Notes under the pieces: model-generated
Databases searched by the model: none
What the model was told of the DNA's origin: nothing
The model's input: the letters and a program-made list of their open reading frames with translations, nothing else
Source: Companilactobacillus baiquanensis
Lineage (GTDB): Bacteria; Bacillota; Bacilli; Lactobacillales; Lactobacillaceae
DNA length: 64,000 nt
NCBI RefSeq assembly: GCF_003946605.1
Contig: NZ_RHOQ01000005.1
Span: 50,162 to 114,161, forward strand
Reading direction: 5' to 3'
Program-made: the position numbers and the translations under genes
Shown: in pieces, positions 53,734 through 62,485 of the stretch
Layout: each line of letters begins with the position of its first letter
How positions within the stretch are numbered: position 1 is the stretch's first letter

Positions 53734-54672
53734 CTACTCATAATTATCCAATGTCTTCTTCAGTTCACTCTTAACTGCCTCGATCAAAGATCTAGGTGAC
53801 TTGACCCGAACTCGAGGACCCTGTTCCATGATCCACATAATTAATCCTTGAGTATAAGCTGTACCCTCGATTAAAACTTTATTATCGAATCTCTTTTTAA
53901 TCTTGGAATTAGGAAAATGATCAAGTGCTGATTGAGGAAATCCAGAATAGTAAATTTTAAAATTATCCTGCTTGCCATCACTGATCAGATAGGTATTGTT
54001 TATTTCTTTACCATCGTCTTTTTTCAAATCCCAAGGCAAACTGACTTTTTTAACTAGCGGTTTAATAGACTGAAATCGATCCATTCGATGTAAAACAATT
54101 TTATTTTTTTCTTCACTATACGTTACGATGTAAAAATAAAAATTATCAAAGTAAAGACTTATCGGAAGTTCGATACCACTGATTATTTCTTGTTTACTAT
54201 TTAAGTAAGTAAATTCAATCGCAGTTTGGGAGCTGATATATTCAATAAAATTGTTGATTCGAGGTAAAAGAGCGTAATTGGACTTGACTGGAACGTATTT
54301 AGTTTCAGTGCTGTTGATCAATTTCTTGGCAATTTGGCTATCTTCATTTGATAAGGTACTCAATAAACGTTTAATTAATTGATTTAGTTCTGATTTATTG
54401 AACGCCCTAGTACCAATGACTATCTTTAATAAGGCTAATATTTCCTCGATGGGAATATCAGTCTCTTTTTTTATGTAGTATTCGCTAGTTTTCAAATCAT
54501 GAATATAGGAAATGTTTAGTTGATTTTCATTAATAGTATCTCTAATATCCCGCAAATATCTTTGAATTGTTTTTTCGGAGCAGTTGTATCTTTGCATTTC
54601 CTCGATCATAGACAATTTGTCACCATGAAGCATTCGTGCAAACATTTCAATTGTATTTTTACCAGCATTCAT
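53734..54672 (-). CDS. HTH + WYL-domain transcriptional regulator
   Basis: A 312-residue regulator. The N-terminal HTH (YNCSEKTIQRYLRDIRDTIN, about 29-48) is followed by a WYL-type ligand domain (about 140-215; IEFTYLNSKQEII, PISLYFDNFYFYIVTYSEEKN in parts) and a WCX-like C-terminal part (PRVRVKSPRSLIEAVKSELK). Such regulators sense small molecules or nucleic acids. It is divergent from the LytTR gene, 132 bp away. Confidence 0.82.
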   Translation of the reverse strand: MNAGKNTIEMFARMLHGDKLSMIEEMQRYNCSEKTIQRYLRDIRDTINENQLNISYIHDLKTSEYYIKKETDIPIEEILALLKIVIGTRAFNKSELNQLIKRLLSTLSNEDSQIAKKLINSTETKYVPVKSNYALLPRINNFIEYISSQTAIEFTYLNSKQEIISGIELPISLYFDNFYFYIVTYSEEKNKIVLHRMDRFQSIKPLVKKVSLPWDLKKDDGKEINNTYLISDGKQDNFKIYYSGFPQSALDHFPNSKIKKRFDNKVLIEGTAYTQGLIMWIMEQGPRVRVKSPRSLIEAVKSELKKTLDNYE

Positions 54673-54713
54673 AAATAATTTTCCTTAATTTAAATTATTT
54701 TCACTATAAAACA

Positions 54714-54742
54714 ACCACTTATTCATCAAAAATAACCACTTA
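54714..54742 (+). promoter_or_regulatory. direct repeats, candidate LytTR operator
   Basis: ACCACTTA occurs at 54714-54721 and 54735-54742, exactly 21 bp apart (two helical turns), each preceded by AA. LytTR proteins bind such direct repeats. The site lies 63 bp upstream of the LytTR start. Confidence 0.6.
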
Positions 54743-54804
54743 GTCAAATAACCTAGGCATCATGATCCATCTATGGTGTAATACTATCGAAAGGATTGGT
54801 GGGT

Positions 54805-55245
54805 GTGAAGATTAAAGTAGATATTTCATCAAAGTATGCAGAAAAGGAGATCGTGATCAAATCTCCGGCAGAAGATGATGAATTAAAAGCAATTATAGCT
54901 AAAATTAAAAATATTGAGAATAAGTTTAGTCAGATCAATGGTTATTTTAATGAAACTGTCTATTCTTTAAGTTTAAAAGATATTTTATTTTTTGAAACTA
55001 ATGATCGAAACGTCTATGCACACACCAACAAAAATGCCTTTTTGATTCACTATCGGTTATATGAATTGGAAGATAAATTACCAGATAACTTTTTGCGGGT
55101 TTCAAAGTCATCGATTTTAAATGTAGAAGAAATTTCTTCTTTAAGTCGGTCGGTAACGGGGAACTTGGTTCAATTTAAAGATAGTTATAAGACGATTTAT
55201 ATTTCCAGACGATTTTTGAAGGAATTAAAAAATAGATTAAATTAA
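54805..55245 (+). CDS. LytTR-domain DNA-binding protein
   Basis: A 146-residue regulator: a short N-terminal region (KIKVDISSKYAEKEIVI) and a C-terminal LytTR domain (about 50-146) with LKDILFFETNDRNVYAHT and NFLRVSKSSILNVEEI, lacking a receiver domain. Such stand-alone LytTR proteins are usually paired with a small membrane protein, here the LiaF-like gene 13 bp downstream. The GTG at 54805 was chosen because AAAGGA lies nine bases upstream; earlier TTG/GTG codons are closer. Confidence 0.82.
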   Translation: MKIKVDISSKYAEKEIVIKSPAEDDELKAIIAKIKNIENKFSQINGYFNETVYSLSLKDILFFETNDRNVYAHTNKNAFLIHYRLYELEDKLPDNFLRVSKSSILNVEEISSLSRSVTGNLVQFKDSYKTIYISRRFLKELKNRLN

Positions 55246-55258
55246 AGGAAGTTTTAAA

Positions 55259-56005
55259 ATGAGAAATAGAAATGGGATATTTTGGGGCTTGTTCATGCTC
55301 CTTAGTGCAGGAATTTTAATTGTCAGTCAATTACATTTGATTACATATACATTTAGTTTTTGGACTGTAGTAGCAACAATTTTCTTAGTAGCAATTTTGA
55401 TCCAGAGTTTGGTTAATTATGTAATCCCGGGGACGGTTTTTTCTTTGGCTTTTTTGGCAATTTTGTATGCTAAACCGTTAGGCATAATGGCAATTGTTCC
55501 TTGGACGGTTCTTGGAGCAGCATTATTGATTTCAATTGGATTGTCGTTTATTTTTCATCCCTTTATCTCTAAACGTCGTTTTAAAAATATGAGACGTTAT
55601 CATCATGGTTGGCACAATCCTAGAATGCAGGCAAGATTTGATCATAATGTTGATGTAGAAACGATTGATGAACCAGATGTAAATGTTAGCGTGCGTATGG
55701 GAAACAGTATCAGATATGTAACCTCAGATGACTTTAGAGAGGCCAATATCGACGTTTCCATGGGTAACGCCAAAGTTTATTTTGAAAACGTAACCGTTCA
55801 TGATACAGCAACGATCAATATCAATATTTCACTTGGCGGAGTTGATCTATATGTTCCTAAGAATTGGAATATAATACAAAAAATCGATAACAATAGTATG
55901 AGTGGCATGTCTGAAGTGGGCATTCCTGAAGTTACTGATGATAGTCCTAATGTCACGATTCATGGGTATACTTCACTTTCTGGATTGAAGATAACTTATA
56001 TTTAA
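55259..56005 (+). CDS. LiaF-like membrane protein
   Basis: A 248-residue protein with four hydrophobic segments in the first 110 residues (GIFWGLFMLLSAGILIVSQL and so on) and a C-terminal cytoplasmic or beta-helical domain (about 140-248) with repeated short strands: NVSVRMGNSIRYVTS, ANIDVSMGNAKVYFENV, ININISLGGVDLYVP. This matches LiaF/DUF5668-type proteins that inhibit cell-envelope stress signalling. Co-transcription with the LytTR gene suggests it is its membrane sensor or anti-activator. Confidence 0.8.
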   Translation: MRNRNGIFWGLFMLLSAGILIVSQLHLITYTFSFWTVVATIFLVAILIQSLVNYVIPGTVFSLAFLAILYAKPLGIMAIVPWTVLGAALLISIGLSFIFHPFISKRRFKNMRRYHHGWHNPRMQARFDHNVDVETIDEPDVNVSVRMGNSIRYVTSDDFREANIDVSMGNAKVYFENVTVHDTATININISLGGVDLYVPKNWNIIQKIDNNSMSGMSEVGIPEVTDDSPNVTIHGYTSLSGLKITYI

Positions 56006-56047
56006 AAATAGTAGTATGATTGTTCCTATTAATTAGGAGATGATCAT

Positions 56048-56584
56048 GTGTTAACAGTTCGACCAGCAACGTTTGCCGATACCAAAGTCATTTTAGAAAT
56101 TTATACACCATATGTTTTGAATACTGCGATAACTTTTGAAAATGATGTTCCACAAGAAACTACTTTTCAAAAAAGAATAACGGATACTTTAAAAAACTAT
56201 CCTTATTTAGTTGCTGAAAATAATGGTAGGGTTGTTGGTTTTACATATGCTAGCAGTTATTCTAAACGTTCAGCTTATAAATGGACCGCAGAAGTCAGTA
56301 TTTATGTTGCCACAAATACTCGTGGTTTGGGTATTGGTCATAAGCTATATTCAGAATTGGAAAAAATTTTAAAGAAACAAAATGTAGTAAATCTTACCGC
56401 CTGCATCACATCTGATAATAGTAATAGTGTCTCATTTCATGAAAAATTAGGCTATCAGATAAGTGGGACGTTAAAGCATTTTGGTTATAAGTTAGGAAAA
56501 TGGCACGATATAACTTGGATGCAAAAACGAATTAGTGATCTTAAAGAGCCAGTTGAATTTGTTCCATACTCAAAACTTAAATAA
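56048..56584 (+). CDS. GNAT N-acetyltransferase, phosphinothricin-acetyltransferase-like
   Basis: A 178-residue enzyme: VRPATFADTKVILEIYTPYVLNT at the start (in parts), AEVSIYVATNTRGLGIGHKLY with the acetyl-CoA loop (about 80-100), and HEKLGYQISGTLKHFGYKLGKWHDI, the wording typical of the Pat/Bar group. It may acetylate phosphinothricin-like compounds or methionine derivatives. A GTG start after AGGAGATG is the only in-frame choice; ATGs there run into stops. Confidence 0.83.
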   Translation: MLTVRPATFADTKVILEIYTPYVLNTAITFENDVPQETTFQKRITDTLKNYPYLVAENNGRVVGFTYASSYSKRSAYKWTAEVSIYVATNTRGLGIGHKLYSELEKILKKQNVVNLTACITSDNSNSVSFHEKLGYQISGTLKHFGYKLGKWHDITWMQKRISDLKEPVEFVPYSKLK

Positions 56585-56634
56585 AAAGGTGGATATTTGC
56601 GAGATTTGATTTCTCACAGATATCCACTTTTTTA
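56583..56634. terminator. bidirectional intrinsic terminator
   Basis: AAAAAGGTGGATAT and ATATCCACTTTTT, with inner GAGA/TCTC pairs, lie between the convergent GNAT and nitroreductase genes. Confidence 0.82.
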
Positions 56635-57090
56635 CTTAACAATATTTGTTTTAATACGATCATCTGAAATATTTTTGGGTGAAAATTCTTCGCTAGTTTG
56701 GCCAACTGTAAGAGCAAAAACTGCAGTGAATCCATCAGGTAAAACACTGGTAGGAATCAAGCTGATACTTCCCATATTATAGTTGGCGCCAAGTCCTTGA
56801 TCTTCAGCTGCAAGTTCCATGTTGTGAACGATTGCTCCAGCTGAAACGTATTCTGATTTAGTAGGATTTTGAGCTGAAACAACGATCAGAGTCGGTGCAT
56901 TATAAATCCCATTTATTTGTGAGAGTATTTGTTGATCTTGAATGACGGTTAAACGGTAATCGTCGTAACTTCCTAATGAGACAGGTGCAGCATTTGCAGC
57001 TAGAATGATTTGATGTAATTGTTCGTCAGTCAATTGCCCAGAATACTTGCGAATTGCTTTACGTGAATGAATCATCTTTAAAGTTTCCAT
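56632..57090 (-). CDS. nitroreductase-family protein
   Basis: A 152-residue short nitroreductase-fold protein: IHSRKAIRKYSGQLTDEQL (FMN-binding RxxxRxY-type start), AANAAPVS, and GLGANYNMGSI near the middle. It is smaller than classical nitroreductases (about 200), like other lactobacillus members. It would use FMN and NAD(P)H to reduce nitro or quinone compounds. AAGGAG precedes the ATG. Confidence 0.82.
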   Translation of the reverse strand: METLKMIHSRKAIRKYSGQLTDEQLHQIILAANAAPVSLGSYDDYRLTVIQDQQILSQINGIYNAPTLIVVSAQNPTKSEYVSAGAIVHNMELAAEDQGLGANYNMGSISLIPTSVLPDGFTAVFALTVGQTSEEFSPKNISDDRIKTNIVK

Positions 57091-57304
57091 AAATAAACAC
57101 TCCTTTTGAACATATTTATATATCTATTTTAGTTCATTTTAAAGGTTTATTTAAACATATCAAAATTAAAATTGAATTCTACTAATTGTAAACCAATCAT
57201 AAGTTAAACTTATCAATGGATACTTGATTCGGAATTGGTAAGATTGTTCTATGGCTGTAAGATTATCCTCGAAAGTTAATTAATACACGGAGGATAATAT
57301 ATAA

Positions 57305-58141
57305 ATGAATAAAGAAGTAGTTGTTTTATTTGGAGCTGGAGCAATTGGTGAAGCTATTGTTAGAAGAGTTTCGGCTGGACGTAAATTATTATTAGCTGAT
57401 TACAGTGAAGAAAAATTAGTTGAAATGAAGAAGACTTTGTCTGAAGCTGGATTTGAAGTTGGAACTATCAAGGCTGACCTTTCTTCAAGAGAGTCTATCA
57501 AGGAAGTAGTTAAAAAAGCCCAATCACTTGGTGATATTATGGGATTAGTCAATGCTGCCGGAGTTTCACCATCACAAGCCAGTGTAGAACAAGTTTTGAA
57601 AGTTGATTTGTATGGTACTTCAGTTCTATTAGAAGAGTTTGGTAAAGTTATGGCACCAGGTGGTTCAGGAATCGTTATTTCATCACAATCAGGTCATCGT
57701 TTACCCGGATTATCGGTTGAAGATAACAAAGCCCTAGCAATGACACCAACTGAAGAACTATTGGATTTACCAATTTTACAATCTGATGTTATCACTGATT
57801 CATTAGCTGCATATCAATATTCTAAAAGAACCAATGTTTTGCGAGTCGCCGCTGAATCAGTAAATTGGCAAAAAAGAGGAGCAAGAATTAATGCCATTAG
57901 TCCTGGTATAATTATGACACCACTAGCTTTAGATGAATTGAATGGACCACGTGGTGATGGTTATAAGAAAATGTTTGATTCAATGGTTACAAAACGCCCC
58001 GGAACACCAGATGAAATAGCCAGTTTAGCTGAATTATTGATGGATCGCCGCAGTGCCTTTATCACCGGAAGTGATTTTTTGGCGGATGGTGGAATTACCG
58101 CACAGTATTGGTATGGTGATGTATCAGAAGTTAGAAATTAG
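57305..58141 (+). CDS. short-chain dehydrogenase/reductase
   Basis: A 278-residue classical SDR: the cofactor motif is LFGAGAIGEAI (about 9-19), NAAG appears at about 89-92, and the active site YQYSK lies near 178-182. An insert before the active site (LPGLSVEDNKALAMTPTEEL) makes it longer than usual and may form the substrate lid. The substrate is unknown. It precedes an alcohol dehydrogenase gene, with hairpin element D between them, so both may form one operon. Confidence 0.83.
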   Translation: MNKEVVVLFGAGAIGEAIVRRVSAGRKLLLADYSEEKLVEMKKTLSEAGFEVGTIKADLSSRESIKEVVKKAQSLGDIMGLVNAAGVSPSQASVEQVLKVDLYGTSVLLEEFGKVMAPGGSGIVISSQSGHRLPGLSVEDNKALAMTPTEELLDLPILQSDVITDSLAAYQYSKRTNVLRVAAESVNWQKRGARINAISPGIIMTPLALDELNGPRGDGYKKMFDSMVTKRPGTPDEIASLAELLMDRRSAFITGSDFLADGGITAQYWYGDVSEVRN

Positions 58142-58257
58142 AGAGTGAAAGAAGCCGGTTAGATTTTGAGCATTAGCCTAGCTATTGAAATTACCCACAG
58201 AGTGGGTGATTTTAATAGTGTAGCTAAGCGCAGAAATCTGGCTTCTGTAACTCGTTT
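58141..58257 (+). repeat. post-stop hairpin element, copy D
   Basis: Begins at the last base of the SDR stop codon. Outer arms around GAAAGAAGCC and GGCTTCTG, second arms AGATTT/AAATCT, and a central stem CTATTGAAATTACCCA (58182-58197) paired to the complementary run at about 58203-58218 with two G-T pairs. Conserved junctions TGAGCATTAGCCTAGC and GTAGCTAAGCGCAG. Confidence 0.8.
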
Positions 58258-58300
58258 AGTTATAAAAGTATTTCAAAAAACAAAAAAGGAAGTTATTAAT

Positions 58301-59338
58301 ATGAAAGCAGCATTATTCGTAGAACCAGGAAAAATGACAGTCACAGAGACACCAAAACCAACAATTGAGAAGCCAACAGATGCCGTTATCAGAGTCATCA
58401 GAGCTTGTGTTTGCGGATCTGACCTATGGTGGTATCGTGGTATTTCTCATCGTGATCCTAATTCATTAGCTGGACATGAAGCAATTGGTGTCGTTGATGA
58501 AGTTGGTTCAGATTTGAAGAATATCAAGAAGGGCGACTTTGTCATTGTTCCCTTTACACATGGTTGTGGACACTGTGCCGCATGTCTTGCTGGTTTCGAT
58601 GGTGACTGTTTAAACGGTCCTAAAGGTGGCAATGGTTATCAAGCAGAATATGTTAGATATGAAAATGCTGACTGGGGTCTAGTTAAAGTTCCTGGGAAAC
58701 CAGAAGATTATTCTGATGAAATGTTAAATAATTTGTTATCATTGGCTGACGTTATGGCAACCGGATATCATGCTGCAACTAGTGCTGAAGTTAAAAAAGG
58801 TGATACTGTCGTTGTTATGGGTGATGGTGCTGTTGGTTTAAGTGGTGTTCTTTCAGCTAAATTACTTGGTGCTAAACGAATCATTGCTATGAGCCGTCAT
58901 GAAGATAGACAAAAGTTGGCTAAAGAATTTGGTGCTACTGATATTATTCCTGAACGTGGGGATGAAGCGGTTGAAAAGGTAATGGAACTAACTGGTAGTG
59001 GTGCTGACGCTGTTCTTGAATGTGTTGGTACAGAGCAATCCGTTGATACAGCTGTTAAAGTAGGCCGCCCCGGTGCTGTTGTTGGTCGTGTTGGCGTTCC
59101 ACAAAAAGCTGAAATGAATACTAATAACTTATTCTGGAGAAATATCGGTTTACGTGGTGGAATTGCTTCAGTAACTACTGATGATAAAAAAGTATTATTA
59201 GATGCAGTTTTGAAAGGCGAGATCAATCCTGGAAAAGTCTTCACTAAGAGATTTGACCTTGATCACATTCAAGATGCATATGAAGCTATGGACAAACGTG
59301 AAGCTATTAAGTCATTGTTGATTATTAGTGAGAAATAG
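58301..59338 (+). CDS. zinc-dependent alcohol dehydrogenase family protein
   Basis: A 345-residue medium-chain dehydrogenase. The catalytic zinc site is CVCGSDLWWYRG with GHEAIGVVDEVG (about 36-67). The structural zinc lobe is cysteine-rich but reads CGHCAACLAGFDGDC. The nucleotide loop is VVMGDGAVGLSGV. The substrate is unknown. The start at 58301 follows AAAAAAGGAAG; the longer frame would translate through hairpin element D and was rejected. Confidence 0.86.
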   Translation: MKAALFVEPGKMTVTETPKPTIEKPTDAVIRVIRACVCGSDLWWYRGISHRDPNSLAGHEAIGVVDEVGSDLKNIKKGDFVIVPFTHGCGHCAACLAGFDGDCLNGPKGGNGYQAEYVRYENADWGLVKVPGKPEDYSDEMLNNLLSLADVMATGYHAATSAEVKKGDTVVVMGDGAVGLSGVLSAKLLGAKRIIAMSRHEDRQKLAKEFGATDIIPERGDEAVEKVMELTGSGADAVLECVGTEQSVDTAVKVGRPGAVVGRVGVPQKAEMNTNNLFWRNIGLRGGIASVTTDDKKVLLDAVLKGEINPGKVFTKRFDLDHIQDAYEAMDKREAIKSLLIISEK

Positions 59339-59382
59339 AAAAAAGTATCTGTAGGAATCAATTTTCCCACAGATACTTTTTT
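59339..59382. terminator. bidirectional intrinsic terminator
   Basis: AAAAAAGTATCTGT (59339-59352) and ACAGATACTTTTTT (59369-59382) between the convergent ADH and YafY-type genes. Confidence 0.88.
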
Positions 59383-60310
59383 AGTATTTGGCAATTATTT
59401 CTTGAAGATTTTTTAAATAAGCTTGTTTGAGGTTCTCTGGATAATTTATTTTGACGTTTTTTCCTAAAGAAATTAAATATTCAACCATGTATTCTAATTC
59501 GTCTTTATTGTATCCGCCATACATTAAAATGGTGTTATTTATTGTTTTAACATGCATATTAGGATAATTATTTTTTTGAAATAATTCTTTGCCTAAAGAT
59601 GTTAGTTCACATTGGAATTTAATATTATGGTAGCTTGCTTCATATTCTTGTTGGAAACTTTTTAGCTCTTTTCGTGTGTAAGATGGGATACCTTCTTTTA
59701 GCTGGCATTTTTCAATACAGTCACATCGATAAGTTCCCCATTTATGAGTATTGATATCATAAGCTTCACAGAACCAAATCCCATTTCGATAAAGCAGATT
59801 GAAGACTTGTATTTGCTGGTTAGCTTTTTCTGTTTGATTGTAGGTTATGTCGATGACCTTTTCATCAATGATAGATTGTAAAATACCATTTAAATAATTA
59901 GGTTTAGTTATCGATGGAATTCGATAGTAATTAACACTATTTTGTAATTTTTCGATGTAATCTTGTTGAAACTTGGGAAGAGTAGACAGTAATTTATCAT
60001 AAATGTGCTGGTATGATTTCTCAAATGGGGTAGTGGACAATAACGTTAAAGCTTGAATTGCAAAAAAGATGGCACTTACTTCTTCTAAATTAAAAATAAC
60101 GGGAACTAGTAAGTCTTTTTTGATTAGGTGATAACCGCCATTACGTCCATTCTCTACCCAACATGAAAGTCCCATACTTTCGAGTTCTGAAATGTCACGT
60201 AAAACAGTGCGCTTGGAAATATGAAATTCAGTAATGAGATCTTGAATTTGAAAGAAGTTTTTATTACTTAAAAAAATCAATTCTTGATTTAATCGCTCAG
60301 CCTTATTCAT
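59381..60310 (-). CDS. YafY-type HTH/WYL regulator
   Basis: A 309-residue regulator with an N-terminal HTH_11 domain (FQIQDLITEFHISKRTVLRDI, about 20-40), a middle region, and a WYL-type domain (about 150-215; IDITYNQTEKANQQIQVF) followed by a C-terminal WCX-like part. It is divergent from the azoreductase-like gene and shares a 25-bp palindromic site with it. The ATG at 60310 follows TAGGAGA; a frame beginning 15 codons upstream precedes that site. Confidence 0.83.
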   Translation of the reverse strand: MNKAERLNQELIFLSNKNFFQIQDLITEFHISKRTVLRDISELESMGLSCWVENGRNGGYHLIKKDLLVPVIFNLEEVSAIFFAIQALTLLSTTPFEKSYQHIYDKLLSTLPKFQQDYIEKLQNSVNYYRIPSITKPNYLNGILQSIIDEKVIDITYNQTEKANQQIQVFNLLYRNGIWFCEAYDINTHKWGTYRCDCIEKCQLKEGIPSYTRKELKSFQQEYEASYHNIKFQCELTSLGKELFQKNNYPNMHVKTINNTILMYGGYNKDELEYMVEYLISLGKNVKINYPENLKQAYLKNLQEIIAKY

Positions 60311-60334
60311 TTTTTCTCCTAAACAAAATAGATA

Positions 60335-60359
60335 AAAGGTGCCATATATTGTCACCTTT
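60335..60359. promoter_or_regulatory. 25-bp palindrome between YafY-type and azoreductase genes
   Basis: AAAGGTG (60335-60341) and CACCTTT (60353-60359) flank an 11-bp centre that is itself nearly symmetric (CA..AT..TG). It lies between the two divergent starts and is the probable operator of the YafY-type regulator. Confidence 0.7.
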
Positions 60360-60403
60360 AGATTGTAGAATATATCTATCGAATAAGAAAGAGGATTTTA
60401 ACT

Positions 60404-61048
60404 GTGAAAACTTTGATTATTAATGCTCAACCTGATTTTAGAAATGGAGATCATTATTCTGTTAAATTACAAAAATATTTTTTGAAAAAATATCAAGATC
60501 AATTTCCTGATCAATCAGTTGACTTGATTGATCTTTACGATATGGAAATACCACAATTAACGACTGATCAGTTATTGGGTATTTGGGAAAAACAAGCTAA
60601 TCATATTGCTTTAAATAGTAAGGAAAAAGAAATTTTTGCTATCAATCAGCAATTGATCAGCCAATTTAAAGACCATCACCGTATTGTGATCGTTTCACCC
60701 TTGCATAACTTTAATGTGACTTCGAAGATGAAAGATTATATTGATAATATTTTGGTAGCGCATGAAACCTTTAAATATACTAAAAATGGATCTGTTGGTT
60801 TAATGACTGATGACTATCGAGTTATGTTACTGCAAGCCAGCGGTTCCATTTATACCAATAATGATCGTTACACTAAACTAGAATTCTCAAGGTTTTATTT
60901 ACAAGAAATTTTTGAAGAATTAATGGGATTTGATAAATTTTCAATTGTTAGAGCGCAGGGATTACAGACTTATGGCGTTGATGTAGCTTCAGCTTTAGAT
61001 CAAGCTAAGAATGATTTAGATAGAGAGTTTGTTAAATTCTATGAATAG
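60404..61048 (+). CDS. FMN-dependent NAD(P)H oxidoreductase (azoreductase/NQO-like)
   Basis: A 214-residue flavodoxin-fold protein: MKTLIINAQPDFRNGDHYS (FMN phosphate site), VSPLHNFNVTSKMKDYIDNI (typical of AzoR, where PLYNF is usual) and LLQASGSIY. It reduces azo dyes or quinones by two electrons. It is divergent from a YafY-type regulator and precedes a LysR gene by 38 bp. The GTG start follows AGAGGA. Confidence 0.84.
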   Translation: MKTLIINAQPDFRNGDHYSVKLQKYFLKKYQDQFPDQSVDLIDLYDMEIPQLTTDQLLGIWEKQANHIALNSKEKEIFAINQQLISQFKDHHRIVIVSPLHNFNVTSKMKDYIDNILVAHETFKYTKNGSVGLMTDDYRVMLLQASGSIYTNNDRYTKLEFSRFYLQEIFEELMGFDKFSIVRAQGLQTYGVDVASALDQAKNDLDREFVKFYE

Positions 61049-61086
61049 TATAATTAGGATATATCGAGTAGATAGGAGACCTAATT

Positions 61087-61965
61087 ATGTTCCAACAAAT
61101 GCAATATTTTATCGCAATAGTGAAAAATCATAGTTTCACTCAAGCAGCAGTTGAGTGTAATATTTCTCAATCGGCAATTTCACAACAGATGAAAGAGTTA
61201 GAAAGTAATTTAGGTGTGCAGTTATTGGAGCGTAAAGGGCGTAGCTTTGAAGTCACCAAAGCTGGTCAGTATTTTTACACGCACAGTCAGGATATTTTAG
61301 AAGATGTTAATCAATTGGTTGATAATACGGTCAAACTTGTTAAGGACGAGCAAGTTGAATTAAAAGTTGGCTATCTGAAAAATTTTGGGACGACAGAATT
61401 TTTAAAAACAGTTTCAAAATTTTCCAAAGACTTTCCGCAAGTTAAAATTAAAATAACCAGTGGCAATCATGAAGAATTGTTTGAACTTTTAAAAAGTGGT
61501 CAGATAGATTTGAATTTTTCTGACCAAAGAAGAGCTTTGTCGAATACATACGTAAATGAATTTTTAACTAATAGTAAATTTATGCTGGCAATTAGTCGAA
61601 ATAATTTTTCTGATGATAGAACTGCTATGGAAATTTCTGAATTAGCCGATATACCATGTATTTTGATTGCTGATAATGATCAAAAAAAGACCGATGAAGA
61701 ATATTTTCGTGAGATCCTTGGTGTCAGAAGTGACTTTATTTTGGCAAAAAATTATGATGAAGCACAAGTTTTAGTGGCATCTAATCAAGGCTACATGATC
61801 ATCAATGACAGAACACAACAGCTTAATACGGATATTGTTAAAACTGTTGATCTGATGAATAACAAACAATTGATGATTCAAAATTATTACGCTTATTGGA
61901 AAATCGATAATTCAGGATATTATATTGAGAGTTTTGCGGACATGCTCAAAAATAGTTTTGCATAA
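61087..61965 (+). CDS. LysR-family regulator
   Basis: A 292-residue regulator. The N-terminal HTH is FTQAAVECNISQSAISQQMK (about 17-36), the linker helix follows, and the effector-binding domain begins LKVGYLKNFG. It may be co-transcribed with the azoreductase gene 38 bp upstream, though TAGGAGAC gives it its own translation start. The target is unknown. Confidence 0.87.
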   Translation: MFQQMQYFIAIVKNHSFTQAAVECNISQSAISQQMKELESNLGVQLLERKGRSFEVTKAGQYFYTHSQDILEDVNQLVDNTVKLVKDEQVELKVGYLKNFGTTEFLKTVSKFSKDFPQVKIKITSGNHEELFELLKSGQIDLNFSDQRRALSNTYVNEFLTNSKFMLAISRNNFSDDRTAMEISELADIPCILIADNDQKKTDEEYFREILGVRSDFILAKNYDEAQVLVASNQGYMIINDRTQQLNTDIVKTVDLMNNKQLMIQNYYAYWKIDNSGYYIESFADMLKNSFA

Positions 61966-62050
61966 GCTATACTTATTAATTACTATTTGAATTGAAATAG
62001 CTCTATATCAGTCGTGATAGTATTATTTGAGTTAATCAAGGAGATAAATT

Positions 62051-62422
62051 ATGACTGATAAAGAAAAAATTATTGCATTATATCGAGCAGAAAATACTGC
62101 TATGGTTTCTAAAGACATTAATAAGTTAAATGAGATTTTAAAATCAACTATGAAGCTGACACATATGACTGGTTATGTTCAATCGAAATTTGAATGGATT
62201 GACCAGATCCAAAATGAAGAAATGAAGTATTATTCCTCAATTGAGGATAATCTTAAAGATATTCAAATCCATGATGATAAAGCAAGTTTAATTGGTCAAA
62301 ATCAAGTTCGAGCTAGCATTTGGGGTGGTGGAGTAAATACGTGGCCACTGGAAATGAAGATGTATTTTGTTAAGCAAGATGGTCAGTGGGTGATTGATAA
62401 GCAAGTTGCAAGTACGTATTAG
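62051..62422 (+). CDS. NTF2-like fold protein (SnoaL/DUF4440 type)
   Basis: A 123-residue protein with the cone-shaped NTF2-like pattern: an N-terminal helix pair (MTDKEKIIALYRAENTAMV), LTHMTGYVQSKFEWIDQI, and the C-terminal strands MKMYFVKQDGQWVIDKQVAS. Roles in this superfamily range from enzymes to binding proteins; none can be chosen. CAAGGAGAT precedes the ATG. Confidence 0.75.
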   Translation: MTDKEKIIALYRAENTAMVSKDINKLNEILKSTMKLTHMTGYVQSKFEWIDQIQNEEMKYYSSIEDNLKDIQIHDDKASLIGQNQVRASIWGGGVNTWPLEMKMYFVKQDGQWVIDKQVASTY

Positions 62423-62436
62423 AACTTTATATAAAT

Positions 62437-62485
62437 AAAAAAGGTATATCCAAGAGAAATTCTCTAGTGGATATACCTTTTTTTA
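62437..62485. terminator. bidirectional intrinsic terminator
   Basis: AAAAAAGGTATATCCA and TGGATATACCTTTTTT with inner AGAGAA/TTCTCT between convergent NTF2-like and Ric-like genes. Confidence 0.88.

Noticed and set aside
53421..53774. A 117-codon TTG-start ORF with a hydrophobic start.
   Set aside because: It runs through a strong terminator and into the end of the WYL gene, so a terminated message would lack a stop codon. Kept only as a hint of a decayed toxin locus.
58166..58300. A 45-codon N-terminal extension of the alcohol dehydrogenase.
   Set aside because: It would translate the hairpin element D; the ATG at 58301 has a good ribosome site and the normal family N-terminus.
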